Of a stretch of DNA of 64,000 nt, positions 36,720 to 48,000 are shown one piece after another. The notes beneath the pieces were generated by a model. That model ran no database searches. It was not told the origin of the DNA and saw only the letters and a program-made list of their open reading frames with translations. The stretch's first letter is position 1. The number at the start of each line of letters is the position of its first letter. This DNA is from Spinacia oleracea (Eukaryota; Streptophyta; Magnoliopsida; Caryophyllales; Amaranthaceae), in the NCBI RefSeq assembly GCF_020520425.1, contig NC_079491.1, forward strand, positions 7,551,143 through 7,615,142. The letters are read 5' to 3'. The translations under genes and the position numbers were made by a program.

Positions 36720-39700
36720 TCTAGCCATGATGGCAGGTAATCTCTGTCTGTTATCTCATTCTAATACTAGGTGGCTCCTAGATAGTGGTGCTTCTGACCA
36801 TTTTTGTCATGATCTATCTCAATTTACTGACTATAAGCCTATTGACAAGTCCAACACCTTTATTACATTACCTGATGGGAGTAAAGTTGTTGTTAACAAT
36901 ATTGGTTCTGTGATGATAAATGGAGATATAACACTGACCAATGTGCTGCATGTACCAGAATTCAAGTATAACTTGATATCTGTACATAAACTCTGTCAGG
37001 ACTTGGGTTGTGAAATTCATTTTACTCACAACAGATGTTTTGTTTACTGTCAGCAAGGGAAGCTGATTCCTCTTGGTGAGGTGCAATCTGGTCTATACAA
37101 TTTGGCAGAATCTAGGGTGGAAGGAGCTCACTCTGTGCAGACACACAACTGTAGTATAGCTTGTTCATCTACAGTGGATAATGCAAAACTCTGGCATCTA
37201 AGGCTAGGACATTTACCTTTCAATAAATTGAAGTACATAGATCCTAGCTATGAAATTGGTGATTGTATGCAAAACACTATTTGTCAAGTATTCCCTGCAG
37301 CAAAACAAACTAGACTTAGTTTTCCTCACAGTGAGATTAAGTCTGTTAATCCTTTTGATTTGATACATTTGGATGTGTGGGGACCTCATTCTGTAAACAC
37401 TCCATCTGGTTGCAATCAGTTTTTGACTATAGTGGATGATTACACCAGGTTTACTTGGATACACTTTCTGAAACACAAAAGTGATTGTGTTGCTATCATT
37501 GAAAATTTCTTACATATGGTACAAACTCAGTTTGGTGTCATGGTTAAGTGTGTTAGATCTGATAATGCTAAGGAATTGTGTGAAGGTGATATGAAGAAAT
37601 TATATTTGAAACTTGGAATCTTAATTCAAACCAGCTGTAGTCATACACCTCAGCAAAATGGAGTTGTAGAAAGGAAACATAAACATCTGTTAGAAACAGC
37701 TAGGGCATTGTATGTTCAGTCCAAAGTTCCACAGAAGTTTTGGGGTGAATGTGTTCTTTGTGCAGCCTATTTGATTAACAGAATGCCACTCCAATCAATA
37801 GGCTTTGAATCACCATATTTCAGAATGTACAAACAGACTCCAAGTCTTAAACACTTGAGAACTTTTGGTTGTCTCTGCTATGTGTCTACTACAAAGGTTG
37901 GTAGATCAAAAATGGACAACAGAGCCACACCTTGTGTGTTTTTGGGGTATTCAACCACTCAAAAGGGATACAAAGTGCTGGAAAATCATACACACAAATT
38001 CTTTGTATCCAGAGATATTCATTTCCATGAAAAACATTTCCCATTTCATCTCTACCATAAACACAACTCTTCCCTTACTCCATACACCAGTGCCATTTAT
38101 CTACCAACTCTCCTTTCATCTGATGTTTTTGATACACCAGATTTCTCCACCCTTGCAACCACATTCCCACCTCACACCTTGGAAACATCTGATCATACAA
38201 ACACAAACTTCTCACCTGACCTCACAAATACAATTCTTTCTCCATTACATTCTTCACCCTCAGATTCTATTTCCTCTTCTCCTTTACAGACTAATCCCAA
38301 TTCCACTCCTAACTTTCCTCAATCCCATTCTGAAACCATTTCTCATTCTGAACATGCTCATGTTGCACCATCCATTCCCCCAACAAAACAATCAAGCAGA
38401 TCACACAAAAAACCAGGGTATTTAGATGCATATGAATGTTTCTCAGCATACACTGATAAAGATGATCTCATCCCAATCACAAAACACTGGTGCAATCTAG
38501 TATCTTATGTGACTTTCCCTGATGAGTTTCAAGCTTTTTTGTCTCAATCATGTGACATTACTGAACCTACAACATATACAGAAGCTGCTCAACAACCTTT
38601 GTGGGTTGAAGCAATGAAGAAAGAACTGGAGGCACTAGATAAAAACTATACTTGGGAGTTGGTGGAACTACCTCAAGGAAAGAAGGCAATAGGATGCAAG
38701 TGGGTCTTTAAAGTCAAACTGAAATCAACAGGAGCACTAGAAAGATGCAAAGCCAGACTAGTGGCCAAAGGCTTCAATCAGAGATATGGCATTGACTATG
38801 AAGAGACATTCAGCCCAGTTGTGAAAATGAGTACTATAAGGTGCTTAATTGCTGTTGCTGCCAGTAAGAATTGGCCATTATTTCAGCTAGATGTGAACAA
38901 TGCATTCTTGCAGGGTGATCTAAAAGAGGAAGTATATATGCAAGTTCCAGAAGGCATCCCTAATCCTACCAAGAAAGTATGCAGATTAATCAAATCTATC
39001 TATGGTTTGAAGCAAGCTTCAAGACAGTGGCATGAGAAGTTGATGCATGCTTTGGAAACACAGGGATTCATTCAATCTAAACATGATTACAGTTTGTTTA
39101 TCAACAAGCAAGATGGTCACATTAATATAGCAGCTGTGTATGTAGATGATGTTATTCTCACAGGAACAGACACTGCTAAACTTCATGACTTGAAAGCTTA
39201 TTTACATTCAGAATTCAGCATCAAGGATCTAGGGCAACTTCACTACTTCCTTGGTTTGGAAGTTGGATACACTTCAGAAGGAATCATTTTGAGTCAGAAG
39301 AAATTCACTAAAGATTTGATTGACAATTGTGGTTTTGACACTTCAAAGAGATCAATCACTCCATTGCCTGTCAACATTAAGTTATCCAACACAGATGGTG
39401 CACTTTACTCTGATATTGAGAAATACAGGTCACTAATTGGGAAGTTGAATTTCCTAACTCACACCAGACCTGATCTGTCCTATGCAGTTCAAACACTGAG
39501 TCAGTTTCTGCACAGTCCAAGAGAACCTCATGTTATGGCACTTCATCATACTCTAAGGTATCTAGCTCACACAGCAGGACAAGGGATATTGTTAAAGGCA
39601 GCTGATACCATCAGTTTACAGGCCTTTTCTGATTCAGATTGGGCATCTTGCCCAGATTCTAGGAGGTCTATCACAGGGTATATTCTATTACTTGGTGGCT

Positions 39701-40089
39701 CACCAGTTTCTTGGAAGTCTAAAAAGCAAGGCACAGTTTCTAAGTCTTCTGCAGAAGCAGAATATAGGGCAATGGCAGCAGCAGCTTCTGAAGTTACTTG
39801 GCTTGTAAGCTTATTGGAAGATTTAGGAGTGCACAATCTAAAGCCAGTAACATTGCATTGTGATAATCAATCAGCTTTGCACATAGCCAGAAATCCAGTG
39901 TTCCATGAAAGAACAAAGCATATAGAAATCGATTGTCACTTTACTAGAGATAAAGTGCTGGAAGGATTACTTCACTTATCTTACTTACCTACACAGCAGC
40001 AATTGGCAGACATCTTTACTAAACCTCTCTCTTCTACACAATTTCAGACATTACTGTCCAAGATTGGAGCTTGTGATGCTCAATCTTGA
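36577..40089 (+). CDS. Copia Pol polyprotein, 1170 codons (protease-integrase-RT-RNase H)
   Basis: The frame is open to its stop, overlaps gag by 143 nt and is shifted one base from it. Domains in order: aspartic protease with DSGAS (69-73); integrase zinc-finger region with LWHLRLGH (H207, H212) and C236, where the last ligand expected three residues later is Phe239 instead of Cys; integrase core with D266, D329 and E365 (35-residue D-E spacing); reverse transcriptase with KARLVAKGF and the catalytic YVDD (855-858); RNase H with SDSDW near 1019 and AEYRAM. Order and motifs define Ty1/Copia. The Cys-to-Phe change, which needs one base, and the gag-pol shift argue against an autonomous element although most of pol is intact. 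Translation would need frameshifting or re-initiation. Confidence 0.93.
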   Translation: MKIILVRMSYLDITVKLIQQYITMEQYQQLMDLLAKQQNNAAAATTPNLAMMAGNLCLLSHSNTRWLLDSGASDHFCHDLSQFTDYKPIDKSNTFITLPDGSKVVVNNIGSVMINGDITLTNVLHVPEFKYNLISVHKLCQDLGCEIHFTHNRCFVYCQQGKLIPLGEVQSGLYNLAESRVEGAHSVQTHNCSIACSSTVDNAKLWHLRLGHLPFNKLKYIDPSYEIGDCMQNTICQVFPAAKQTRLSFPHSEIKSVNPFDLIHLDVWGPHSVNTPSGCNQFLTIVDDYTRFTWIHFLKHKSDCVAIIENFLHMVQTQFGVMVKCVRSDNAKELCEGDMKKLYLKLGILIQTSCSHTPQQNGVVERKHKHLLETARALYVQSKVPQKFWGECVLCAAYLINRMPLQSIGFESPYFRMYKQTPSLKHLRTFGCLCYVSTTKVGRSKMDNRATPCVFLGYSTTQKGYKVLENHTHKFFVSRDIHFHEKHFPFHLYHKHNSSLTPYTSAIYLPTLLSSDVFDTPDFSTLATTFPPHTLETSDHTNTNFSPDLTNTILSPLHSSPSDSISSSPLQTNPNSTPNFPQSHSETISHSEHAHVAPSIPPTKQSSRSHKKPGYLDAYECFSAYTDKDDLIPITKHWCNLVSYVTFPDEFQAFLSQSCDITEPTTYTEAAQQPLWVEAMKKELEALDKNYTWELVELPQGKKAIGCKWVFKVKLKSTGALERCKARLVAKGFNQRYGIDYEETFSPVVKMSTIRCLIAVAASKNWPLFQLDVNNAFLQGDLKEEVYMQVPEGIPNPTKKVCRLIKSIYGLKQASRQWHEKLMHALETQGFIQSKHDYSLFINKQDGHINIAAVYVDDVILTGTDTAKLHDLKAYLHSEFSIKDLGQLHYFLGLEVGYTSEGIILSQKKFTKDLIDNCGFDTSKRSITPLPVNIKLSNTDGALYSDIEKYRSLIGKLNFLTHTRPDLSYAVQTLSQFLHSPREPHVMALHHTLRYLAHTAGQGILLKAADTISLQAFSDSDWASCPDSRRSITGYILLLGGSPVSWKSKKQGTVSKSSAEAEYRAMAAAASEVTWLVSLLEDLGVHNLKPVTLHCDNQSALHIARNPVFHERTKHIEIDCHFTRDKVLEGLLHLSYLPTQQQLADIFTKPLSSTQFQTLLSKIGACDAQS

Positions 40090-40096
40090 GGGGGGA
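40088..40096 (+). other. Polypurine tract
   Basis: GAGGGGGGA lies directly before the 3' LTR and overlaps the pol stop codon. Confidence 0.85.
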
Positions 40097-40363
40097 TGTT
40101 AGTTATAGCTTTAGCTTTCACGTTGCATAATGTGATGCTGCTGTGATGCTGCTTTCATGCACACATTCTGTTATTCTCCTCTCCTAGTTTTTAGGAGTTA
40201 GTTATAACAACTTATAGAATAATCTAGAAGCTCTCATTACTATTTATATCCTGCTTTGCTGTAATAATCAGTTAACAAGTTTTGCAATAATAAGAAATAC
40301 ACTGCTTCTCTCTTTTCTTCGTTTCCTCTCAAATCTCAGTTCATATTGGTTCATATTTTGTCA
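40097..40363 (+). repeat. 3' LTR (267 bp)
   Basis: It runs from TGTTAG to TTGTCA and lacks the hairpin found in the 5' LTR, with CTGCTG at that position. It is followed by the CTACT duplication. Confidence 0.95.
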
Positions 40364-40368
40364 CTACT

Positions 40369-40458
40369 GCTGCTGCCATTGTTGTAATTTTCAGTGTAAC
40401 CGTCGTTCTCCAACAGTAATCGCCTCTTCTCGTTGCAATTTGAGAGCATTTCAGCCAT
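40369..40458 (-). pseudogene. F-box/FBD gene copy A, 5' part with start codon
   Basis: On the minus strand the ATG at 40456-40458 opens a frame beginning MAEML. It continues through basic and acidic residues and a NYNNGSSS stretch to the Copia insertion point. It joins in frame with the body at 34981 once one CTACT is removed. This start was recognised by comparison with copy B, where the same ATG (54336-54338) is followed by a 2-nt deletion. A ribosome can now translate only about 30 codons before entering the transposon. Confidence 0.8.
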
Positions 40459-40703
40459 TTCTTTTTTTGGATTTTTTTTAGGGTTTAAGGACTGAGAATT
40501 ACTTTTGGGTAGGGTTTTAGAACAGAAAGTGAATTCAATTCATGGACTTTGTGTTCTGTCGTTTCATTTGGGAGTACCGTTTACGTCGGTTATACCCGTT
40601 TGCTTTGGGTGTGTTTAGAAATTTCAAAACAATCTCCTCAAAACAACATAACAAGCGACATTGTCGTAATTACAATGAATAAGTATACAATTTCAAATTA
40701 TAA

Positions 40704-41892
40704 CTAGTATGTGTCCGTGCTAATGCACAAGATAACTAAATTTACAATCTTGCTTAATCAATACACTGTATAATAATTAACAATATTTATGGAGAATCAA
40801 CATCACAATGGACTTGAATACTCCGTATAATGTTTGGATAAACATAAAAAAAAAACCAAATTAAGAAACTAATTAAGAGAATAAGAGCAATAAAGAACAT
40901 TTCTAGAAAATCATGATGACCTTTGCCAATAAAAACTTCGAAAATGATTATGTGGTTAATTTTAATTTGCGTATGTCCTATCATAATAATAAAGTTATTC
41001 TTCTAATCCCATTCAAGTTCTTCTTCGCATCTAATTCAAAGGATAGTCGTGAGTCACCACCCACATTCTTCATTTTCTTCTTGTGAAACACGTAGAATAA
41101 AAGTAAACGAATTCATATGATGCTTACGTAAACATTTAGTTGATATGCTTCATAATTTTTAGTGTTTATAAACTTGAGTTTTTATAATCCTCCAAACTTA
41201 TTAAATCCAAAAATTGTATTTTTTTCCCAAAGGATCTTTATACTATGTTTTTTTTTATTCCATATTACGGGAATGCTTTACCCTCCAAATTTAGTTGTCA
41301 AATTTTAAAATTCAACCTATGTCATGTTTCTTTAATTGTGTGGTTTTGATGGACATTGTTATTTGTTGGAGATTGAACCGGAGATTTTGGAAGATAAATT
41401 AATAGTGCATTTTAAGATTCTAACTAAACCAATGTTCTCATTTAAAATCTCTATTTATTAGGATTTTAGTATGTATAATGGAGATTGAAATTATATTATT
41501 TAATTTCTTCCCTACTCTGTATAGTGTGTATCATTTCCTACGTACTTGTTCTTTTTAGTTTTTTTATAGTGTGCTATAACGTATTACTTATTTTAGGTTT
41601 ATTTCTGAAATTATATTATTTCTTCCTATTGTTGATTTTTATGTTTATTTCGGAAACTTTGATTTTTATTAAGTTAGATTGTAATTATTTAAGATATGTA
41701 AATTTGATTAATTGAGTTATATTGAATTTGTATTTACATTTCCTTTTAAATTTTTTCTCCTTGATTGATGCCTGATCGAAGATGTGATTAATTAATTGCC
41801 TTTTGAGTGAGTATGATGTGGCATAGCTAAGAGGTGAGTATTGAGGGTTTGCTAACCTCTCGTTACCCACCACTCTGCTTTAATAATATAGA
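40704..41892 (-). mobile_element. Non-autonomous Helitron
   Basis: On the minus strand it starts TCTATATTATTAAAGCAGAG immediately after an A. It ends in CTAG followed by T, the A/T insertion context of Helitrons. A short hairpin (GTGC-ATTA-GCAC) sits 9 nt before CTAG. There are no inverted repeats or target duplication, as expected. It is 1,189 bp long with no Rep/helicase frame. A related 5' end occurs at 55131. Confidence 0.85.
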
Positions 41893-42748
41893 TGTATAGT
41901 TTATTTGATACTTTTAAAAAATAAAAATAAAAGAAAACAATTTTAATATAAAAAGAGATTGTAAATTTAAATATGTAGATTGTACATTTTGACAATTTAT
42001 TTACGAAAATACCCCTTGATTTGTTTTTGCTCGGCAATCACGGAGATTGACTGGGTGGAGCTCGAGAGTGACCATGTCTCTTAATTTGTACCCGTACTCC
42101 GTATTTCAGAAAATAAATACTCCGTAAATTATGTGAGTTCTTGTTCAATACGGAGTATGTTTTATTAATAATCTTTTAAAACATTTTTTTTAAGGGAATA
42201 AGAAATTTATCACTAATAAATCGCCATATAACATGTACAATAATAATCAGACTTGAACAACATATAATCTAAAATATCAATATGACAATATCTCATCGAT
42301 TGATGTGGTAGTATTCCAACTATAATCGACTTTTCGATGACTCAACCTCTTTATTGTCTGATGTTAGCAATTGAAAATATAATCTTCATTTTAACGTTAT
42401 TGATTAAGACATGCCACACTTATTAATTAAACTATCAATTTGTTATTGAGTAATTTCTATTATATCCAAGTCGTCTGACACGAAAATGACTCAACACGAC
42501 ACATTGCCAACTCAACCTACGTACAAATGGTACAATATAATATGGAGTATGTATTAAGTAATTTGCTAATTTCTTGTTTATCGCTATTGTACGCCCGCGT
42601 ATGTTAAAATCACCCGCGTTTTTACACGAAAATACGGTTTTTTCCTTATAAATTCTATCTTATAATAATAATATTAATTATAATAGTAATACTAATAATA
42701 CTGATAATTTAATAATAATTCTATCCTATATAAGAATAGAAGTTTAAT
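41893..42748. other. Intergenic, no supported gene
   Basis: AT-rich. Several TACTCCGTA-type words at 42090-42160 look like remnants of Stowaway-type MITEs. I see no gene. Confidence 0.4.
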
Positions 42749-43331
42749 GACTACAATAAAATGGTAGCTACTGTAATGTTGCTAAATCTACACCCTTCAA
42801 TTGTAAGGGGAAATCTTAGCCATTAATTAAGTTGGCCAAAAGATTTTTTAAAAATAATTAAAATTCATAAAAGCAATAAAGTAACCGTTATAAAGAACAT
42901 TTTCGATTTTTCATATTCTTTTTCTTCAATGAATAAATCGATAATCAACATCAAATGTGATTGTCATATGCAAGTTTTCACATGTGACATGCCATTGCCA
43001 TAGAGGATTCTCGAGAACTTCAAATTTTTCCTTGCCTAGTTTCATTCTTTTAATTCTATTTTTGTTGTATTTATACTTCGTGTAAATTATACTTCGTAAG
43101 TTTACAACGTGTTAATGTTTCATCATCATTAATAGAGGTCAAAAGGTACGGGAAAGAGGAAATAATCATTTTTTAGTAGGTTTTTTTTTAATTAATCGTT
43201 GCTTTTTCCATGTTTTATATCCCATTAACATTCTAAACAATTGAATGGATGGTGTAGATTTAATTTTAAAAATATATGGTCAAGATTGAAAGATTATGGT
43301 GGCTAGTTGGCTACCACTCTATTATAGCCAT
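42749..43331. repeat. Foldback element with imperfect arms
   Basis: The left arm (ACTACAATAAAATGGTAGC, then AAATCTACACCCTTCAATTG) is inverted relative to the right arm (CAATTGAATGGATGGTGTAG ... GGCTACCACTCTATTATAGC). The borders are approximate and no target duplication was defined. Confidence 0.5.
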
Positions 43332-43450
43332 CGTAAAACCATCAATAATAATAAGAATGCCATTTATTGTGAGAAGCTTCCAAAATCTTAATGGAGCATT
43401 TACTACATTTTAAATCTTCATTTTCAATTTTCGAAAATATAGACTCTTAA

Positions 43451-43847
43451 GTTTCATTTGGTTCAATATTAGCGAAGGAAAGGAGGGATGAAAAAGAAAG
43501 GGAAGAGAAAGGAAATAAATATATTTTCCCATGTTTGGTATGATTGAAAGAAAATGTTAGGAATCCCATGTTTAGTACAACATTAGTAAAGGTAGGAAAG
43601 GAAAAAACGTGGGTTTATGATTAATATTTTGTTTGACAAATTTTAATTTTCTATTTCCTCCCAAATTCCTCCAATTTTAGGAGGAAAGAAAAGTAAAACT
43701 TTTATAAGGGAATTTTCCTTCCAATTCCCTTCCTTTCCTTCCACTTCTCATGAAGTATAACTTTTAAAACCAAACACAACAAACATTATTTTTCCTTGCA
43801 TTTCCTTTCTTTTCTTTTCCTTCTAATTCCTCCCAACCAAATAAAAC
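43451..43847. mobile_element. MITE with TTTGGTT-type ends
   Basis: The left end GTTTCATTTGGTTC and the right end CCAACCAAATAAAAC are imperfect inverted repeats. The body is strongly strand-biased: GGAAAGGA words in the left half and TCCTTTCC in the right half, so it folds back. TAA precedes and CAA follows, possibly a degraded Harbinger-type duplication. Confidence 0.55.
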
Positions 43848-43853
43848 CAATCC

Positions 43854-44111
43854 GTGGACTATGGACCATGGTGCACATAGAGCATGGTGCACCATGTGCA
43901 CCAAAAGAACACATGTGCATAAATAAAAGAACATGAGACTACGACAAAAGAACATGCAATATAATGTTTTACTTTTTTGTTATAAAAAATCACAACTTAT
44001 TAAAAATATAAAAAAATATATGTCCATGTTCTTTTTACGTAACCAGATGTTCTTTTAATTATATACTAATGTTCTTAAGGTGTACTATGCACTATGCGCA
44101 CCATTGTCCAC
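43854..44111. repeat. Foldback element with ATGGTGCACATAG arms
   Basis: The left arm GTGGAC...ATGGTGCACATAGAGCAT and the right arm (reverse complement GTGGACAATGGTGCGCATAGTGCAT) are inverted. Both are followed by AAAAGAACA words. It is about 258 bp, directly adjacent to the previous MITE. No target duplication was resolved. Confidence 0.6.
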
Positions 44112-45062
44112 CTTCTAAATTACGAAATAAAACCTTAAGTAATGATAATCAAAATTATTATTTACACCCATAATTGAAAGTTTAAATTTTGGTAAACATC
44201 TGACCCGGGGCAAGCTCGATCCAGGAAACTGGGTACGGGTCAAACTTGCTTCATCTAGCAGTTCAAATTCACAACTCCATTTTCCTATTACGAGTAATAT
44301 CTATTCACAGCAATATTTCAAACATTAGCTTAAAAGCACAGCAACAAACAAGGACAAACTCACACAACCTTTCCATTGAGGATCCTGAAGAGTTACAGAG
44401 TACTTCGTAGTTGTTTGTGCAAACCTTTGTATGAGTAGAATGAACTGATAAACCTTCTACAAACAAATATAGAACAGTTAACTGCAAAATGTTATCTAAT
44501 CCACTTTAACCAAAGTCAAAATCCAGTCATAATTTCTTAACTTCGCCGACAACGGGACCAAAAACACCATATCCAAAATTCACTTTCAGCCATTCTCAAT
44601 TTCTATCTAATGCTGGGAAACAACAAATACTACTTTTCCTCAACTGTGAAAGTTACTCCAAGAAAAAGAGAGACAGCAATTCACAAGTTAAAAGAATATG
44701 TAGTGCATGAAAAGGCAAAGAAAAAGAATGTTACTTTAATGAACTTATCTAGCTGGATCAAATACAGTAGTATAAGACTAATTTATGAAGAGATTTCATC
44801 CAGGAAAGGGCATAAAAGAGATGTACACAGCTACGAACCACGACTGCTGATGATCATGATAAGACTAGTTTCGGCATATCATCAAAAAACTATCAAAATT
44901 ATAAGTTGAGCGCCATGCTGAGGAAACGTGGTTTTGATTAGGTAAATGACCATGAAGTTCGAAGCAGACATTACTGAGCCTTGCAGGAATAGTGTCGATG
45001 AAACAATTGCCAAATGGTGATGAGAAACTTTCCAACCAAGCATAAATGTCTCATCATTTTGG

Positions 45063-48000
45063 TCAGATGTCTGTTTCCTCTTCCTAAATTTCAAGAAATC
45101 AACCAACCAATCAGTCAATCATTCATCAAACCATCATATTAATCCCAAGGGTTTTGGAATACCAAGTGCTTGAGACAGAGTATAATACTTGCAAACAGTG
45201 GAAGCTATGAGAAAAGTAAAAGAAGTGATTTCTTACCGGTGCCATCTTATCCCAGTCCTTCAATTTAGAATTTGTCAACATGTAAGTGTCACGTAATGGA
45301 GCCCATGCAGGCTGGACACTGTCTTCCTCGCCTTTAGAGATAGATGCCTGCATTTGCAAAAATGGAGTCAAACCAAACACAAAGTTTGAGGGACAAGATG
45401 GACAACTGAACATGGACCTCATAACTCATAATACTGCCACTACCCTGATCAGAAGGGAGAAGAGGAGAGGCTGACGGGGGTTACTGACTTACTGCGAAGT
45501 GGATCTCGAATTCTGCATGACTGAAAAAAATTATATACCTAATGTGCTTTCAAAAGTTAAGGTACTTGGAGATTAAATTAGGAAATGAAAGAGAGGCTAA
45601 AAGTTCCAACGATAAGATAATGTAAGGCTTTAACAACATTTTTAAGGTATAGACATGGTATTTTATACAAAGCCAACCATTTATTTAATTTTCTCACCAC
45701 CATTCCATAGTTTAGACATTTGCAATTGACCACTTACACTTGTCCTTACCGGAACTCCCGTCTTAAAGACCAGTAACTAAGATCATATAGGGCACTACAA
45801 GTGCACTTTGGGAGGAAAATTTGGTAAACCTAGGTACAATAGGTTATGAATGCATTACTATCATAACCTATATCAGTCTTTAGAAGGTGGTTTTGGAAAC
45901 AGAAAGGAAAAAAACTACAATTTGGTGAATGACTTTAAGAGAATGGATTATTTTGAGAAAGCACCAACAAACAGGGCAGTTGTGACTTGTGAGGAAATAC
46001 AAGTGGTTTCCAGGTTTTACAATTACAGGGCAATGTTAATCCAAAGGAAGAATTTCAATATTGAATTGTAATTAAACTCGGCTCAATCTTTTACTATTCG
46101 GATTGAGCCACCATTCAAAACACTTAATATGTTTGGAATTCCATATTTTCGATTTATGCCATCCCACATGAATCAAGACAAAAAAAAGGTATCAACATAT
46201 AGTAGAGCAAAACAATGGTACTGAACACAAGAAATTGAAAAAATCAGCCAACTGCTGCAGTGTAAAATCAGCGAATAGCATACACTGCCAACACAGGAAA
46301 CCAAATCAAAAAGGCTGTTTGCGGGAAGCGGTATAGCCAACACTATAATGAGCTAACGAAACTAAGTGGATCATGGACAAATGAAAAGCACAAGGTTAAA
46401 GGGGAAGCATTCCGGACTTTCAGAATTTAGAAGGGGAAAACAATGAAGATAAGACACACTACCTTGGCTGCACCCTGAGCTGATTGTGCAGAAGCCTTGC
46501 TCAATTCTGTCATGAATGCCTCTTTTCTCCGCTTTGTCAAAGCTACCATAATAAGGTACCATTTATTATGTTAAAGATGAAGAGAAAATCACAAAGTGGG
46601 ATAAAGAATACTAGATAATTCAAAAATTATAACAGAACTCAGTCCGCACAGCTATTCAATGAGATACTATGCTAGGTCTCGGACGGAAGGGAATGAGGCA
46701 CTTGAATCTAATCTTAAAAGGTACCTAGCAAATAACCATCAAGAGCGTAAAGGTCATATGATCAGGGTTGGCAATCTAGATCAAACTTGTGTTTTATGAA
46801 AGCACAATGACCTCCATGCCTTATTATTCTATGGTTCATGATCTTGCAGCTACAGAGGCAGCAGAGACTGAAAACCTTTGCTGACAGCCTGCTGACTGTG
46901 GTACAATAATCCCATTCCGAAGCTCACTTAGAACAATAACCGTCGCATATTATGTAACGCAACAGGCACTCGAGAATAAGGGTCTATCTCTCCTATCCTC
47001 AGATTCCCAACTGACATTCTTGCATATTCCATAAATTGAAAAGATTCACGCCCAATTAGGTCATAACTCATAAGAGACTCATAATTACAACTTTAATCAC
47101 ACAAATCAAGGGCTTGGTCCAAATCATTTACTTGACTTCACTCAAATACCATTATATTCTTAATCATCCATCCTCGTCCTCAAATGAGGATCTCACTTTT
47201 TTTAAGAAGTAATAAAGAAAACTAAAAACTAGGGGAGTGTCACCCACATATGAAAAGAGAGTAATGACAAAAGGCTCATGCCCACAAACTATCATGAAGT
47301 ACTTTATCTACAAGAGTAAAAAAATCTGATATAATCAAGGGACCAAATACAAAAGCCTCGAATATTGGAACCTAAACCTGTCAAGGGGAAGCAAGACCAG
47401 ACCCTCAAAAACTCAATGGTTTTTTCTTTCGAAATGTACCATCAAATGGCCAATGGAAGTATGGAACCATCTTCCACACTTCAGCAAGTGAACAATTTTT
47501 TGTCCTTTTCAAGGCAACAAGGACATATTTTACAAAGCAAGGAGGAAAACAGCTTTATCCCAGACAAGGCCAAATGAGTGCCAAAGAAATAGAACCGAAG
47601 GTCAGAAGATGAAAAATAAATTCTTCCTCCCTAAAGCACAAGATTGCAAGAACTTGCAGTGATACAGTTACTTTTCTTCGTACATCCTCAGTTTGGAACT
47701 TGGGATCTTTTCTTTGAATGCCAGCCGAGCTAAAACATAAGCTTTATGAGGAGCTGTTGCCTTTCAAATATCCGGGTAAGAAGTTTATGGAAAATTGCTT
47801 ACAAAAAAGTTGCAGAAGCTCTAAACAGAAAATGAGCCACCCTTTCAACAAAATTTATATCATTGAGAACATTAAATCCAGATACGTATTCATTCCCCCC
47901 ACCTCCTGCACTTATTTGGGCTTTTTATCCTACCCACCTCGCATTCTGGGTGACAACACTTACAGCATTAAACAACTTGACAACTGGGAAATGTTAAGTA

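Larger units (their letters stand above)
34987..40363 (+). mobile_element. Young Ty1/Copia retrotransposon inserted in F-box copy A
   Basis: The element runs from TGTTAG to TTGTCA and has a 5-bp target duplication CTACT (34982-34986, 40364-40368). The empty site is preserved in F-box copy B (AACTACTGCTG near 54241). The LTRs are 375 bp (5') and 267 bp (3'). The difference is a 108-bp hairpin inside the 5' LTR. Outside the hairpin I find one substitution. It has an initiator-Met-type primer site, gag and pol frames in the order protease, integrase, reverse transcriptase, RNase H, and a purine tract. Gag and pol are in different frames and one integrase zinc-finger cysteine is missing, so autonomy is doubtful despite the young age. 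Confidence 0.97.
31370..40560. repeat. Segmental duplication, unit 1
   Basis: It corresponds, apart from inserted elements, to 44200-45155 joined to 52195-54430. It contains the RRP15 3' fragment and F-box/FBD copy A. Three kinds of later change are visible: deletion of the RRP15 body, a hAT insertion (32421) and a Copia insertion (34987). Confidence 0.85.

Noticed and set aside
37865-38425. 186-codon plus-strand open frame
   Set aside because: It is a shadow of the Copia pol frame in another phase.
44610-44909. 99-codon plus-strand open frame in the 3' flank of RRP15
   Set aside because: It runs antisense through the duplicated RRP15 3' flank. The equivalent frame is broken in unit 1 (31770-32060) and no domain is visible.
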